NCBI RefSeq assembly: GCF_000176915.2
Contig: NC_014844.1
Location: 2,232,001 to 2,296,000, forward strand
Direction of reading: 5' to 3'
DNA length: 64,000 nucleotides
Source: Pseudodesulfovibrio aespoeensis Aspo-2
GTDB taxonomy: Bacteria; Desulfobacterota; Desulfovibrionia; Desulfovibrionales; Desulfovibrionaceae
Made by a program: the position numbers and the translations under genes. The notes beneath the pieces were generated by a model. That model was not told where the DNA came from and searched no databases. It worked only from the letters and a program-made list of their open reading frames with translations. Numbering within the stretch: position 1 is the first letter of the stretch; every line of letters starts with the position of its first letter. Positions 25,423-32,254 of this stretch are shown here, one piece after another.

Positions 25423-26154
25423 ATGGAAGAAATTCAAGACGGTAAGGTTATTTGGGGCGAGACTCTCTGGAGATATTTTTCTACTGATCGATTCGTCGAT
25501 TTCTTGGAGTCATCTTCTCTTTACCACGCAGCCGCGTCTCAATTTGAGGATATATTTGAAGGAGCTGCTACTATTACTCACCCAGCAGTTGAAAATGATG
25601 AAACGAACAAAGGTGTTGAGCCTCTTGAAAGGGCTTTTGCCGATTTGCGACGCATGACAAAGATTAGTTGCTGGCATCGGTCATCATATGAAAGCGATGC
25701 TATGTGGAAGCTATATGCTCAGTCTCGAAAAGGAGTAGCTATATGCACCACTCCTGAACTTATATCACTTTCAGCGGAACCATTTAGGCTGAAGCCTGAG
25801 TATGGCATCGAAGTTCTCCGAGGTGGTCCTGTTGAGTATGTTGATCTTTCGAAAGAAAAACTAAGGCGGTCGATGCTAGGCATTTTTTATTGCAAGCATA
25901 TGGCTTTTAGCTGGGAAAAGGAATTTCGTTTGACTATATCATTAAGGTTGGCATCAGAGTTCGGCGTGCAAATCCCAGATGAAGGGATCAAGGTTGGATT
26001 TGATCTTCATCGTCTTATTAATCGTATAGTTTTAGGACCAAATTTAGAGGACGATGAGAAGAAGAGAATCATAGACGCAGCAGGTGAACGAGGTCTTGAG
26101 GATAAAGTGGAGCTTTCAACGCTAGTTTATACCCCTCGATATATAGCAATTTAG
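25423..26154 (+). CDS. DUF2971-like protein in accessory island
   Basis: This 243-aa protein resembles DUF2971. The N-terminus is LWRYFSTDRFVDFLESSSLY with an AAASQFEDIFEGA block. A central ISCWHRSSYESDAMWKLYAQ motif follows (family pattern sCfs....s..lMW..Ya), then GVAICTTPELI and a C-terminal basic-acidic region. The function of DUF2971 is unknown; members are scattered through mobile regions. Codon use is AT-rich and unlike its neighbours, indicating transfer. The frame opens at a GTG (25384); I prefer the ATG at 25423 because the fold begins just after it, though no strong ribosome-binding site supports either. Confidence 0.7.
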   Translation: MEEIQDGKVIWGETLWRYFSTDRFVDFLESSSLYHAAASQFEDIFEGAATITHPAVENDETNKGVEPLERAFADLRRMTKISCWHRSSYESDAMWKLYAQSRKGVAICTTPELISLSAEPFRLKPEYGIEVLRGGPVEYVDLSKEKLRRSMLGIFYCKHMAFSWEKEFRLTISLRLASEFGVQIPDEGIKVGFDLHRLINRIVLGPNLEDDEKKRIIDAAGERGLEDKVELSTLVYTPRYIAI

Positions 26155-26166
26155 GGGGTGTCTTTC

Positions 26167-26538
26167 CTAGCCATTGGAAATGAAGCTTTGTTCCAAATAA
26201 TGGCCAACCATCTGTTCAAGTGAGTAGAAGCAATATCCTGAGTCTGTGAAGTAAGTGGTCTCGTTTTCGGATATGTATGATTGATCTGTTAAGCCAAGCT
26301 GTGTGCGTTTTGGAAATCCTCTACGAATGTCTTCAATAAGTTGTGGCGTCATATGGTACATTAGAAATTTCACTTGGCTGTCAGGCATTACTCGAATTAA
26401 GCCGATTCCTAGATTTCTAGCAAGAGTTAGCGCTGCTTTTTGAAAACTATTAGTTGTAACCATGTACCCCTTGGTGCGGGAGCCTTTGATCTGTTGAAGT
26501 TTGCTTGAAAACTCTTCGAAATTAGGGGGACACCATAC
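26167..26538 (-). pseudogene. 3' fragment of an Mrr/PDDEXK restriction-endonuclease-like gene
   Basis: The frame reads FEEFSSKLQQIKGSRTKGYM, then VTTNSFQKAALTLARNLGIG and LIRVMPDSQVKFLMY. This matches the C-terminal strands and helices of Mrr-like PDDEXK nuclease domains (pattern ..kGyivTtsgFq.gA...A...gI.Li). The catalytic D-ExK half should lie upstream but is missing: coding continuity runs into repeat copy B and stops at a TAG at 26539-26541. The first ATG (26463) is internal to the domain, so the piece is a broken remnant rather than a 98-aa gene. AT-rich codons suggest foreign origin. Confidence 0.6.
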
Positions 26539-26539
26539 C
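26520..26539 (-). repeat. REP-like motif, copy B (inverted)
   Basis: The reverse complement reads GGTATGGTGTCCCCCTAATT, identical to copy C and inverted relative to A and C. It forms the breakpoint of the nuclease fragment and lies 26 bp left of the IS element. It originally flanked the 3' end of the RAYT remnant. Confidence 0.8.
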
Positions 26540-26636
26540 TATTTCTTGCTGGAAATTAGTGACGATGTAAAGTCCCCGTAAACTAGGTCCATTGCCAAGT
26601 AGAGACTTCTGGCCCAAAATGGGACAGGAGTTTTGT

Positions 26637-26903
26637 ATGCGTAAATCGAAGTTCAGTGAGTACCAGATCGTCAAGATCCTGAAGGCAGTGGAAGGCGGAC
26701 GGACTGTCGTCGATGTCTGCCGCGAGCACGGCGTGAGCAGCGCCACGTACTACAAGTGGAAGTCAAAGTATGGCGGCATGGAGGCATCCGATATCCAACG
26801 GATGAAGGATCTCGAAGCGGAGAACCGTAAGCTCAAGCAGATGTTCGCCGACCTCAGCCTGGAAAACATGGCGCTCAAGGATGTAATCGAAAAAAAACTC
26901 TGA
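26637..26903 (+). CDS. IS3-family transposase OrfA (helix-turn-helix/leucine zipper)
   Basis: This 88-aa protein has an HTH domain (FSEYQIVKILKAVEGGRTVV, REHGVSSATYYKWKSKYGGM) followed by a leucine-zipper-like helix (MKDLEAENRKLKQMFADLSL). It binds the IS ends. ACAGGAG precedes the ATG by 6 bp. The frame ends just after an A8 run that permits -1 frameshifting into orfB to make the full transposase. Confidence 0.92.
   Translation: MRKSKFSEYQIVKILKAVEGGRTVVDVCREHGVSSATYYKWKSKYGGMEASDIQRMKDLEAENRKLKQMFADLSLENMALKDVIEKKL
26891..26897 (+). promoter_or_regulatory. Programmed -1 frameshift site A_AAA_AAA
   Basis: The heptamer A AAA AAA in orfA phase precedes CTC TGA. Slipping back one base leads into the orfB frame (ACT CTG AGG ...), which is open across the orfA stop. 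This is the standard IS3-family arrangement for making the OrfAB fusion. Confidence 0.85.
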
Positions 26904-26935
26904 GGCCAGTTCAACGCAAGGAAGTTGTCACGCAC

Positions 26936-27820
26936 ATGGTCAACGCGTTTGAGCTGAGCTCGCGCAAGGCCTGCGCGGCCATGGGCATCAGTAGGAGCTA
27001 CTACGCCTACAAGCCGCACCCGCGGGACGATAGCGATGTCATCGCAGCCTTGACTGAACTGGCCGAGAAAAAGCCTACATGGGGCTTCAGTAAACTTTTC
27101 AACGTCCTTCGACAGCAGGGCAAGCCCTGGAACCACAAGAAGGTTTGGAGGGTTTACTGCCTCTTGAAAATGAACCTGAAGCGCAAGGCCAAGAAGCGGC
27201 TTCCGCAAGCCTCTCGGACGGCAGTGGCCCAGCCGCTTGCGCCAAACCATTGCTGGTCGATCGATTTCATGCGGGACACCCTTTACAGCGGTCGCGTCTT
27301 CAGGACTTTCAACGCTGTGGATGATTACAACCGTGAGGCCTTGGCCGTGGAAATCGATACCAATATGCCAGCAGGAAGAGTGGTAAGGGTGCTGGATCGG
27401 GTCGCCGAAGAGCGTGGCTGCTATCCCGAAAGGTTGCGAATGGACAATGGTCCGGAGTTCTCGGGGACTGTCATGGCGGCCTGGGCAGAATCGCATGGCG
27501 TGAATCTGGAGTTCATTCAGCCTGGCAAGCCCACCCAGAACTCATACATCGAGCGGTTCAACCGGACCTACAGAGAAGAAGTGCTTGATTTGTACGTGTT
27601 CAACAGCCTGAGCGAAGTTCGGGCCATTACGGAGGACTTTATCCGTGAGTACAACGAGGGACGTCCTCATGAATCCCTGGGGAATATGTCGCCGATAAAT
27701 TTTGCTGCCCAGAGGGCAGGGGGTACCCCCTGCCCTCTGGGCAACCCCCCCGAAAACTGTCGGGAGTCTCTACCGTTAACTGGCCCTATGAAAGGGGACT
27801 TTACAACGACACCTAGCTGA
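26936..27820 (+). CDS. IS3-family transposase OrfB (DDE integrase domain)
   Basis: The catalytic rve domain carries DDE residues in SIDFMRDTL (first Asp), RMDNGPEFSG (second Asp) and SYIERFNRTYREEVLD (Glu), preceded by an HTH_21 region (SRKACAAMGISRSYYAY, KPTWGFSKLFNVLR). Coding in this frame extends upstream of the ATG to the slippery site, so the functional product is the OrfAB fusion. The stop at 27820 lies 15 bp beyond the right terminal repeat, so the last residues come from flanking DNA after insertion. Confidence 0.92.
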   Translation: MVNAFELSSRKACAAMGISRSYYAYKPHPRDDSDVIAALTELAEKKPTWGFSKLFNVLRQQGKPWNHKKVWRVYCLLKMNLKRKAKKRLPQASRTAVAQPLAPNHCWSIDFMRDTLYSGRVFRTFNAVDDYNREALAVEIDTNMPAGRVVRVLDRVAEERGCYPERLRMDNGPEFSGTVMAAWAESHGVNLEFIQPGKPTQNSYIERFNRTYREEVLDLYVFNSLSEVRAITEDFIREYNEGRPHESLGNMSPINFAAQRAGGTPCPLGNPPENCRESLPLTGPMKGDFTTTPS

Positions 27821-27986
27821 CTTTCTTCTTCCGCCCTGGCTTTCGGGGCCGCATATCAAGTCCGGTAAGAGATAAGATGCGATCAAAAAAAGCCAGGTTC
27901 CCCAACGGCCTTCCCGTTCTTTCGTGCTTATGAATCACTCCTTCGATTGCTTCAACTACCTCGCCGTCAAGAAACGATTTCCTGGT
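27813..27986 (-). pseudogene. 3' remnant of a REP-associated tyrosine transposase (RAYT, Y1 family)
   Basis: The minus-strand frame reads SFLDGEVVEAIEGVIHKHER, then TGRPLGNLAFFDRILSLTGL and a basic end RPRKPGRKKKVS before a TAG (27813-27815). This C-terminal pattern (RTGRPLG...LE.L.GR.L.P.KPGRK) is characteristic of TnpA_REP-type Y1 transposases. The catalytic HUH and tyrosine regions are absent. The frame runs through repeat copy C to a TGA with no homologous sequence, so the 5' two-thirds has been deleted, apparently at the repeat. Confidence 0.62.
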
Positions 27987-27991
27987 AAATA

Positions 27992-28011
27992 GGTATGGTG
28001 TCCCCCTAATT
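27992..28011 (+). repeat. REP-like motif, copy C
   Basis: GGTATGGTGTCCCCCTAATT is identical to copy B and in inverted orientation to it. Together they bracket the RAYT remnant and the IS. It coincides with the truncation point of the RAYT reading frame. Confidence 0.8.
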
Positions 28012-28058
28012 CTGAGTACGCCCCCACCTCACGGCGGCGAAAAACAAAGTCATCTACA

Positions 28059-28199
28059 TCACTCCTTCGGTTCGGGACGCGTTGGTGCGGGCCGAGGTTG
28101 ACGCAGCGTTAGCTGATACGGATTGACGTTTTCCCTGTTCGCAATGATGCACATTACGATCAAATAAACAACCACAAGGATAGCAATTACCCAGCCCAT
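28059..28199 (-). CDS. 46-aa single-TM protein, possible transporter accessory subunit
   Basis: This short gene begins with MGWVIAILVVVYLIVMCII, one hydrophobic helix, followed by NRENVNPYQL and a Pro/Arg/Glu-rich cytosolic tail. AGGAAGG lies 7 bp upstream. Its ATG overlaps the TGA of the preceding fragment (TGATG), implying translational coupling to a larger upstream gene that is now mostly lost. Small one-helix proteins coupled this way commonly accompany secondary transporters such as SSS or NSS types. That role is inferred. No family recognised. Confidence 0.5.
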   Translation of the reverse strand: MGWVIAILVVVYLIVMCIIANRENVNPYQLTLRQPRPAPTRPEPKE

Positions 28200-28311
28200 C
28201 ACGCACCTTCCTCTTGTGTGAGGTCCAATTCATCAACAACCGTGAACGCAGGCCTCTTGCCGCTGAACCGGGTCATGGATTTGGCTTTCTTGAAAACTCT
28301 CAAATGGACAG
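28199..28311 (-). pseudogene. C-terminal fragment of a gene coupled to the 46-aa protein
   Basis: From a TAA at 28312-28314 the minus frame is open and reads LRVFKKAKSMTRFSGKRPAF followed by TVVDELDLTQEEGA and a stop. This looks like a charged cytosolic C-terminal tail. The stop overlaps the ATG of the 46-aa membrane protein. There is no room for the rest of the gene, since a stop and unrelated sequence precede it. A 25-aa product from the ATG at 28276 is possible but less likely. I cannot assign the parent family. Confidence 0.4.
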
Positions 28312-28426
28312 TTTAGGTCACCAGAAAGGCCCCCTGCCACGTGGTTGGCCGATACCACAGATAAACCAATTCGGCAACACGATATCAGCCACGGACGTAA
28401 TGTCCGGTCTATCCCATCTCTCCCTG

Positions 28427-28822
28427 TCAGAGAATGAGATTCTCCCGCAGTTCGTCCAGGATCGTGGCCTTGTCAAAGGGCTTGACCAGGTAGCAGGTGG
28501 CGTGGGCCTGGAAAAAGGCCCGGCTGACGTTGGCATCGTCCACCAGGGAGGTGATCATGACCAGCTTGAACGCCTGCAAGGGGCCGACACCCAGCGCGGC
28601 CTCGCGGGCGCGCATGGTTTCCGCCGCCTGATGGCCGTCCATGCCCGGCATCAGGATATCCATCATGACCACGTCGTAGGGATCGCCCGCGGCGTGGGCC
28701 CCGTCGAACACGGCCACCCCGGCCTCGCCGCTGGCCGCGCCGTCGCAGCGGGCAAACGGGGCCAGGACCGCCTGGAGGTAGAGCTGGATGCTCTCGTCGT
28801 CGTCAACGATCAGAAAACGCAC
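28427..28822 (-). CDS. Stand-alone response-regulator receiver (CheY-like)
   Basis: This 131-aa single receiver domain has the acidic pocket DDDES at residues 7-11, the phospho-accepting Asp in VVMMDILMPGMDGHQ (~residue 55), the Thr/Ser switch in LVMITSL (~90) and the KPFDK lysine (~115). There is no output domain, so it works as a phosphate sink, a relay, or a motor-type switch. It lies 24 bp after the CoA-disulfide reductase gene on the same strand. The partner kinase is not in the window; a lone Hpt protein is encoded at 7212. Confidence 0.85.
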   Translation of the reverse strand: MRFLIVDDDESIQLYLQAVLAPFARCDGAASGEAGVAVFDGAHAAGDPYDVVMMDILMPGMDGHQAAETMRAREAALGVGPLQAFKLVMITSLVDDANVSRAFFQAHATCYLVKPFDKATILDELRENLIL

Positions 28823-28846
28823 GTTTTATCCGCTGGCCGATGCCGA

Positions 28847-30556
28847 TTAGAGGTCGATCCCGTATTTCCTGATGGCGGCCATGCCGCCCTGGACATTGAC
28901 CACGTTGCCGAACCCCTGCTCGTCGAGGATGATCTGCGCCTCGTAGGAGCGCGCGCCGGTGTTGCACACCAGGACCACGGGCCTGTCGCGCGGCACCTCG
29001 GCCAGCCGCTCGCGCAGCTTGCCCTGGGGGATGTTGTGCCACTGGCCGGGATTGCGGGCCAGATACTCCCCGGCGTCCGCCTCCTCGCGGCAATCGAGAA
29101 AATAACACGAGCCGTTGTCGCGCTGGTCCCACAGCTCGGCAAAGCCGTCCGGGCCGACCCCGCGATTGATGCCGAGCAGCACGTTGTCCGCCAGATTGGC
29201 CAGGGAGTTGAGCACGTCCATGGCCGAGGCAAACGGCGGGGCGTAGGCCATCTCCAGGTTGGAGATGTCGTCCACCGTGGGCTGATGCCTGAGGATGGCG
29301 GCCACGGCGTTGATGCGCCCGACCATGGCGTCGCCCGAGCTGCCGAACCCCTGGACCCCGAGCACGCGGCGGGTGGTCTTCTCCACGATCATCTCCAGGG
29401 TCATCAGCTCCTTGGTGGGGTAGAAATGCGCCCTGTCCAGCTGGACCAGGAGCACGCTCACGGCATCGAACCCGGCTGCCAGGGCCGCTTCGAGGCTCAG
29501 GCCGGTCCCGGCCAGGGAGGTCTCGAAGAGCTTGACCACAAAGGAGCCGACCACGCCGTCGAACCGGGCGTCGCCGCCAGCCAGGTTGGTGCCGATGACG
29601 CGCCCCTGGCGGTTGGCCATGGACCCCAGCGGCAGGAACACGGGCTGGCCGGTGATGAGATGCTTGACGATGGCGCAGTCGCCGCCTGCATATATGTCCG
29701 GGTCGCTGGTGCGCATGAATTCGTCAACAAAGACGCCGCCGCGGTCATGGACCGCAAGTCCCGCGTCGCGCGCCAGATCCGAGATGGGCACCACGCCCGC
29801 GGCGATGATCACCGCGTCCGCCTCCAGGGTCCGCTTGTCCGTGACCACGCGGGTGACGCGGCCATCCTCGCCCTCGATGGCCTTGACCGACTCGCCAAAA
29901 TAGAACTCGACCCCGTTCTCCTCCATGTGCTTCCGGGCCATGGCGGCCAGGGCCGGGCTGACCAGCCTGGGCATGAGCTGGCCGGTGATCTCCACCACGC
30001 TGGTCTCCACCCCCCACATGTCGGCAAAGGCCTCGGCCATCTCAAGGCCGATGAAGCCCGCGCCGATGATGACCGCCTTGCCCACCTCGCCCTTGGAGAT
30101 GCCCTCGCGGATGCGCGTGGCGTCGTCCGGGTTGCAGACAGAGCTGACCCCGGCCAGATCCTCGCCCGGCAGATTAAGCCTGCGCGGGGTCGCGCCCGTG
30201 GCGATGACCAGCTTGTCGTAGTCGAGGACCGAAGTCACGCCGCTGGTCACGTCCTGAATGTGGACCTGCTTGTTTTCCCGGTCGATGCGCGTGGCCCTGG
30301 TCAGGGTGCGCACGTCCACGCCCTTGACCTCCTTGAAGAACTCCACGTCGCGCACCATGTGAAAACTGGTGGTGCTCAGCTCGCGCGCCTCGGAGACCTC
30401 GCCCGAGACATAGTAGGGAATGCCGCACCCGCCATAGGAGATGAGCGCGCTCTGGTCGATCATGGTCACTTTCGAGCCGGGTTCAAGCCGCTTGAAGCGG
30501 CAGGCGGCCTTGGGCCCCAGGGCCACGCCGCCGATCACTACGATATGCTGTGACAT
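28847..30556 (-). CDS. CoA-disulfide reductase / NADH oxidase-like flavoprotein with C-terminal rhodanese domain
   Basis: This 569-aa protein comprises an FAD/NAD(P)-binding pyridine nucleotide-disulfide oxidoreductase (1-450) and a rhodanese domain (~460-569). The single redox Cys44 in SYGGCGIPYYV is that of CoA-disulfide reductases. The FAD segment reads GGVALGPKAA instead of GxGxxG, and the second site is VIIGAGFIGLEMAE. The rhodanese active Cys531 lies in CNTGARS. CoADR-Rhd proteins reduce CoA disulfides, persulfides or polysulfides using NADH, fitting a sulfur-metabolising anaerobe. AAGGAA precedes the ATG, and the aminotransferase gene is 53 bp upstream. Confidence 0.88.
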   Translation of the reverse strand: MSQHIVVIGGVALGPKAACRFKRLEPGSKVTMIDQSALISYGGCGIPYYVSGEVSEARELSTTSFHMVRDVEFFKEVKGVDVRTLTRATRIDRENKQVHIQDVTSGVTSVLDYDKLVIATGATPRRLNLPGEDLAGVSSVCNPDDATRIREGISKGEVGKAVIIGAGFIGLEMAEAFADMWGVETSVVEITGQLMPRLVSPALAAMARKHMEENGVEFYFGESVKAIEGEDGRVTRVVTDKRTLEADAVIIAAGVVPISDLARDAGLAVHDRGGVFVDEFMRTSDPDIYAGGDCAIVKHLITGQPVFLPLGSMANRQGRVIGTNLAGGDARFDGVVGSFVVKLFETSLAGTGLSLEAALAAGFDAVSVLLVQLDRAHFYPTKELMTLEMIVEKTTRRVLGVQGFGSSGDAMVGRINAVAAILRHQPTVDDISNLEMAYAPPFASAMDVLNSLANLADNVLLGINRGVGPDGFAELWDQRDNGSCYFLDCREEADAGEYLARNPGQWHNIPQGKLRERLAEVPRDRPVVLVCNTGARSYEAQIILDEQGFGNVVNVQGGMAAIRKYGIDL

Positions 30557-30609
30557 GCTGTATTCCTTGTCTGCTTCAGGCCGCGCCCGTCCCCCGGCGG
30601 CCAGGGCCG

Positions 30610-31788
30610 TTATTCCAAAAAGGCTTCGATGCTCTTGCCCAGGCGCTTGATGCCCGCCTCGATCCTGGCCTCGTCCGAGTTGGAGAAATTGAGGCGCATG
30701 GTGTTCTCGCCCGTGCCGTCCACATAGAACGGCCTGCCGGGCACAAAGGCGACCTTGTCCTTGATGGCCACATCAAAGAGGTCCATGGACGAGAACCCCT
30801 CGGGCATGGTCGCCCACAGGAACATGCCGCCCTCGGGCTCGATGATGGTGACACAGGACGGGAAGTATTGCCGGATCATCTCCACCATGACCCCGCGCTG
30901 GTAGCCGTAGCGTTCGCGGATCAGGGCCACGTGGCTCTCGATGTCGTTGGTCTCCAGGTAGCGGCGCATGATGGCCTGGGCCACGGTGCTGGTGTGCAGG
31001 TCCGCGGCCTGCTTGGCGATGACCAGCTTGTCGTAGGCGGCCTGCCCGGCCACGAGCCAGCCGATGCGAAAGCCCGGAGCCGCGATCTTGGAGAACGAGC
31101 CGCACAGGATGCCGGGCTTGTTGCAAAAGGAATAGATGCTCGGCAGGTCCTCGCCCATGAAACGCAACTCGCCGTAGGGGTCGTCCTCGATGAAGAGCAC
31201 GTCGTACCTGTCCAGCAGCTCGGCCACCCCCTTGCGCTTTGCCAGCGAATAGCTGACGCCCGACGGATTCTGGAAGTTGGGCACCGAGTAGAAACACTTG
31301 GCCCCGTCACGGAACGCCGCCTCAAGCTCGTCGAGGTTCGGCCCGTCCGGCTCCAGGGACACGGTGACAAACTCCGGCTCGAACAGGGAAAACGCCTGGA
31401 TGGCCCCGAGATAGCCGGGCCGCTCGATGACCACCTTGTCGCCCTGGTCGATGAAGACCTTGGCCACGATGTCCAGGATCTGCTGGGAGCCGGTGGTGAT
31501 GAGGATGGAGTCCGGGTCCACGACAAGGCCCCGGTTCTCCCTGTAGCGCCGCGCGATGATGGCCCGCAGCCCGGCGTCGCCCTCGGTGGTGGAGTATTGC
31601 AGGGCCGACGCCCCGATGTTCGAGAACACCTCGTGGGCAGCCTTGCCCATGGCCGCCACCGGAAACAGCTCCGGGTTGGGCAGGCCGCCGGCAAAGGAGA
31701 TTATTTCAGGATTGGCAGTGACTTTGAGGATTTCGCGGATGAAAGAACGGTGAACGGTGCCCATGCGCCGGGCGAACATTTCGGCCAT
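30610..31788 (-). CDS. PLP-dependent aminotransferase, LysN/2-aminoadipate type
   Basis: This 392-aa fold-type I aminotransferase of the MocR/LysN subgroup lacks the GntR DNA-binding domain. The PLP-binding lysine is K234 in GSFSKIAAPGFRIGW. Other motifs are ISFAGGLPNPELFP, ITTGSQQILD, VPNFQNPSG and IEDDPYGELRF. Substrates in this subgroup include 2-aminoadipate, aromatic and branched-chain amino acids. GGAGGAAACAGACA precedes the ATG. It is the first gene of a probable operon with CoADR-Rhd and the receiver. Confidence 0.87.
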   Translation of the reverse strand: MAEMFARRMGTVHRSFIREILKVTANPEIISFAGGLPNPELFPVAAMGKAAHEVFSNIGASALQYSTTEGDAGLRAIIARRYRENRGLVVDPDSILITTGSQQILDIVAKVFIDQGDKVVIERPGYLGAIQAFSLFEPEFVTVSLEPDGPNLDELEAAFRDGAKCFYSVPNFQNPSGVSYSLAKRKGVAELLDRYDVLFIEDDPYGELRFMGEDLPSIYSFCNKPGILCGSFSKIAAPGFRIGWLVAGQAAYDKLVIAKQAADLHTSTVAQAIMRRYLETNDIESHVALIRERYGYQRGVMVEMIRQYFPSCVTIIEPEGGMFLWATMPEGFSSMDLFDVAIKDKVAFVPGRPFYVDGTGENTMRLNFSNSDEARIEAGIKRLGKSIEAFLE

Positions 31789-31965
31789 TGTCTGTTTCCT
31801 CCAAATGTGGAGGGATACTCTGAAATGAAATCACTGGCAAGGGGTGGACGCAGGGTATCGAACAGTCCGTGGATGCGGCGCGAAACCGCGCCCGCCCTGA
31901 AGACAGCCGGGCAGTCGCGGCTCGAAACGAATGCCGCAACGCGCAGCCAAGGGCAGGCAGGAAAA

Positions 31966-31990
31966 GGAAAAGGGGCTTACGCCCCTTGAA
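31966..31990 (-). terminator. Terminator of the 56-aa orphan / fumarase transcript
   Basis: The 7-bp stem CAAGGGGC-type hairpin (AAGGGGC / GCCCCTT, loop TTAC on the plus strand) is followed on the minus strand by TTTTCCTTTTCC, downstream of the 56-aa gene. Confidence 0.7.
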
Positions 31991-31992
31991 TG

Positions 31993-32163
31993 CTATTCCT
32001 TGTCCGGAGACCAGCTGGGGTCACGATATTTGTCAGGGTTGTAGAGCCGCCAGTCGGAACCGTCGTCATACTTCTCGTCCGCACCGGGGAACGGCGTGTA
32101 GATCTTCTCTTGATTGTGGTCCTGGTCCCGACAGTCCATCTGTCCAACATACGCCTTTTCCAT
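31993..32163 (-). CDS. Small soluble protein of unknown function
   Basis: This 56-aa, very hydrophilic protein begins MEKAYVGQMDCRDQDHNQEK and ends in DWRLYNPDKYRDPSWSPDKE. It is rich in Asp, Tyr, Trp and Pro, with one cysteine and no signal. GAGG lies about 10 bp before the ATG at 32163; the frame is open further up but loses this start context. It is the last gene after fumarase and is followed by a terminator. I recognise no family. An accessory role in fumarate metabolism is possible from position only. Confidence 0.6.
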   Translation of the reverse strand: MEKAYVGQMDCRDQDHNQEKIYTPFPGADEKYDDGSDWRLYNPDKYRDPSWSPDKE

Positions 32164-32254
32164 GACTAGAAAACCTCTGCGATCTCGGAATTGCGCCCAC
32201 ACAGCGGGCAAAAAGGGCCGGGCGACAGCGCCGCCCAGCCCCTTGGTGAATCAA

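Larger units (their letters stand above)
26566..27805 (+). mobile_element. Complete IS3-family (IS407-group-like) insertion sequence with 4-bp target duplication
   Basis: The element is 1240 bp. Terminal inverted repeats begin TGTAAAGTCCCC at 26566 and end GGGGACTTTACA at 27805 (12 bp perfect, then partial similarity). The flanks carry the direct repeat ACGA at 26562-26565 and 27806-27809, the 4-bp duplication expected for the IS407 group. It encodes orfA and orfB in a -1 relation. It inserted 3-7 bp beyond the stop codon of the RAYT remnant. Intact ends, target duplication and open frames suggest a recent, possibly active insertion. Confidence 0.93.

Noticed and set aside
25257-25445. 62-residue frame before the DUF2971 gene
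   Set aside because: Crosses a GC-rich palindrome and overlaps the DUF2971 start; no family features.
28054-28239. 61-residue minus-strand frame with many Ser/Asn/Cys residues
   Set aside because: The overlapping frame at 28059-28199 has a better ribosome-binding site, a membrane helix and stop/start coupling, so this one is a shadow.
28214-30553. 779-residue plus-strand frame opposite the CoA-disulfide reductase
   Set aside because: Antisense shadow; the minus-strand product has intact FAD, Cys44 and rhodanese motifs.
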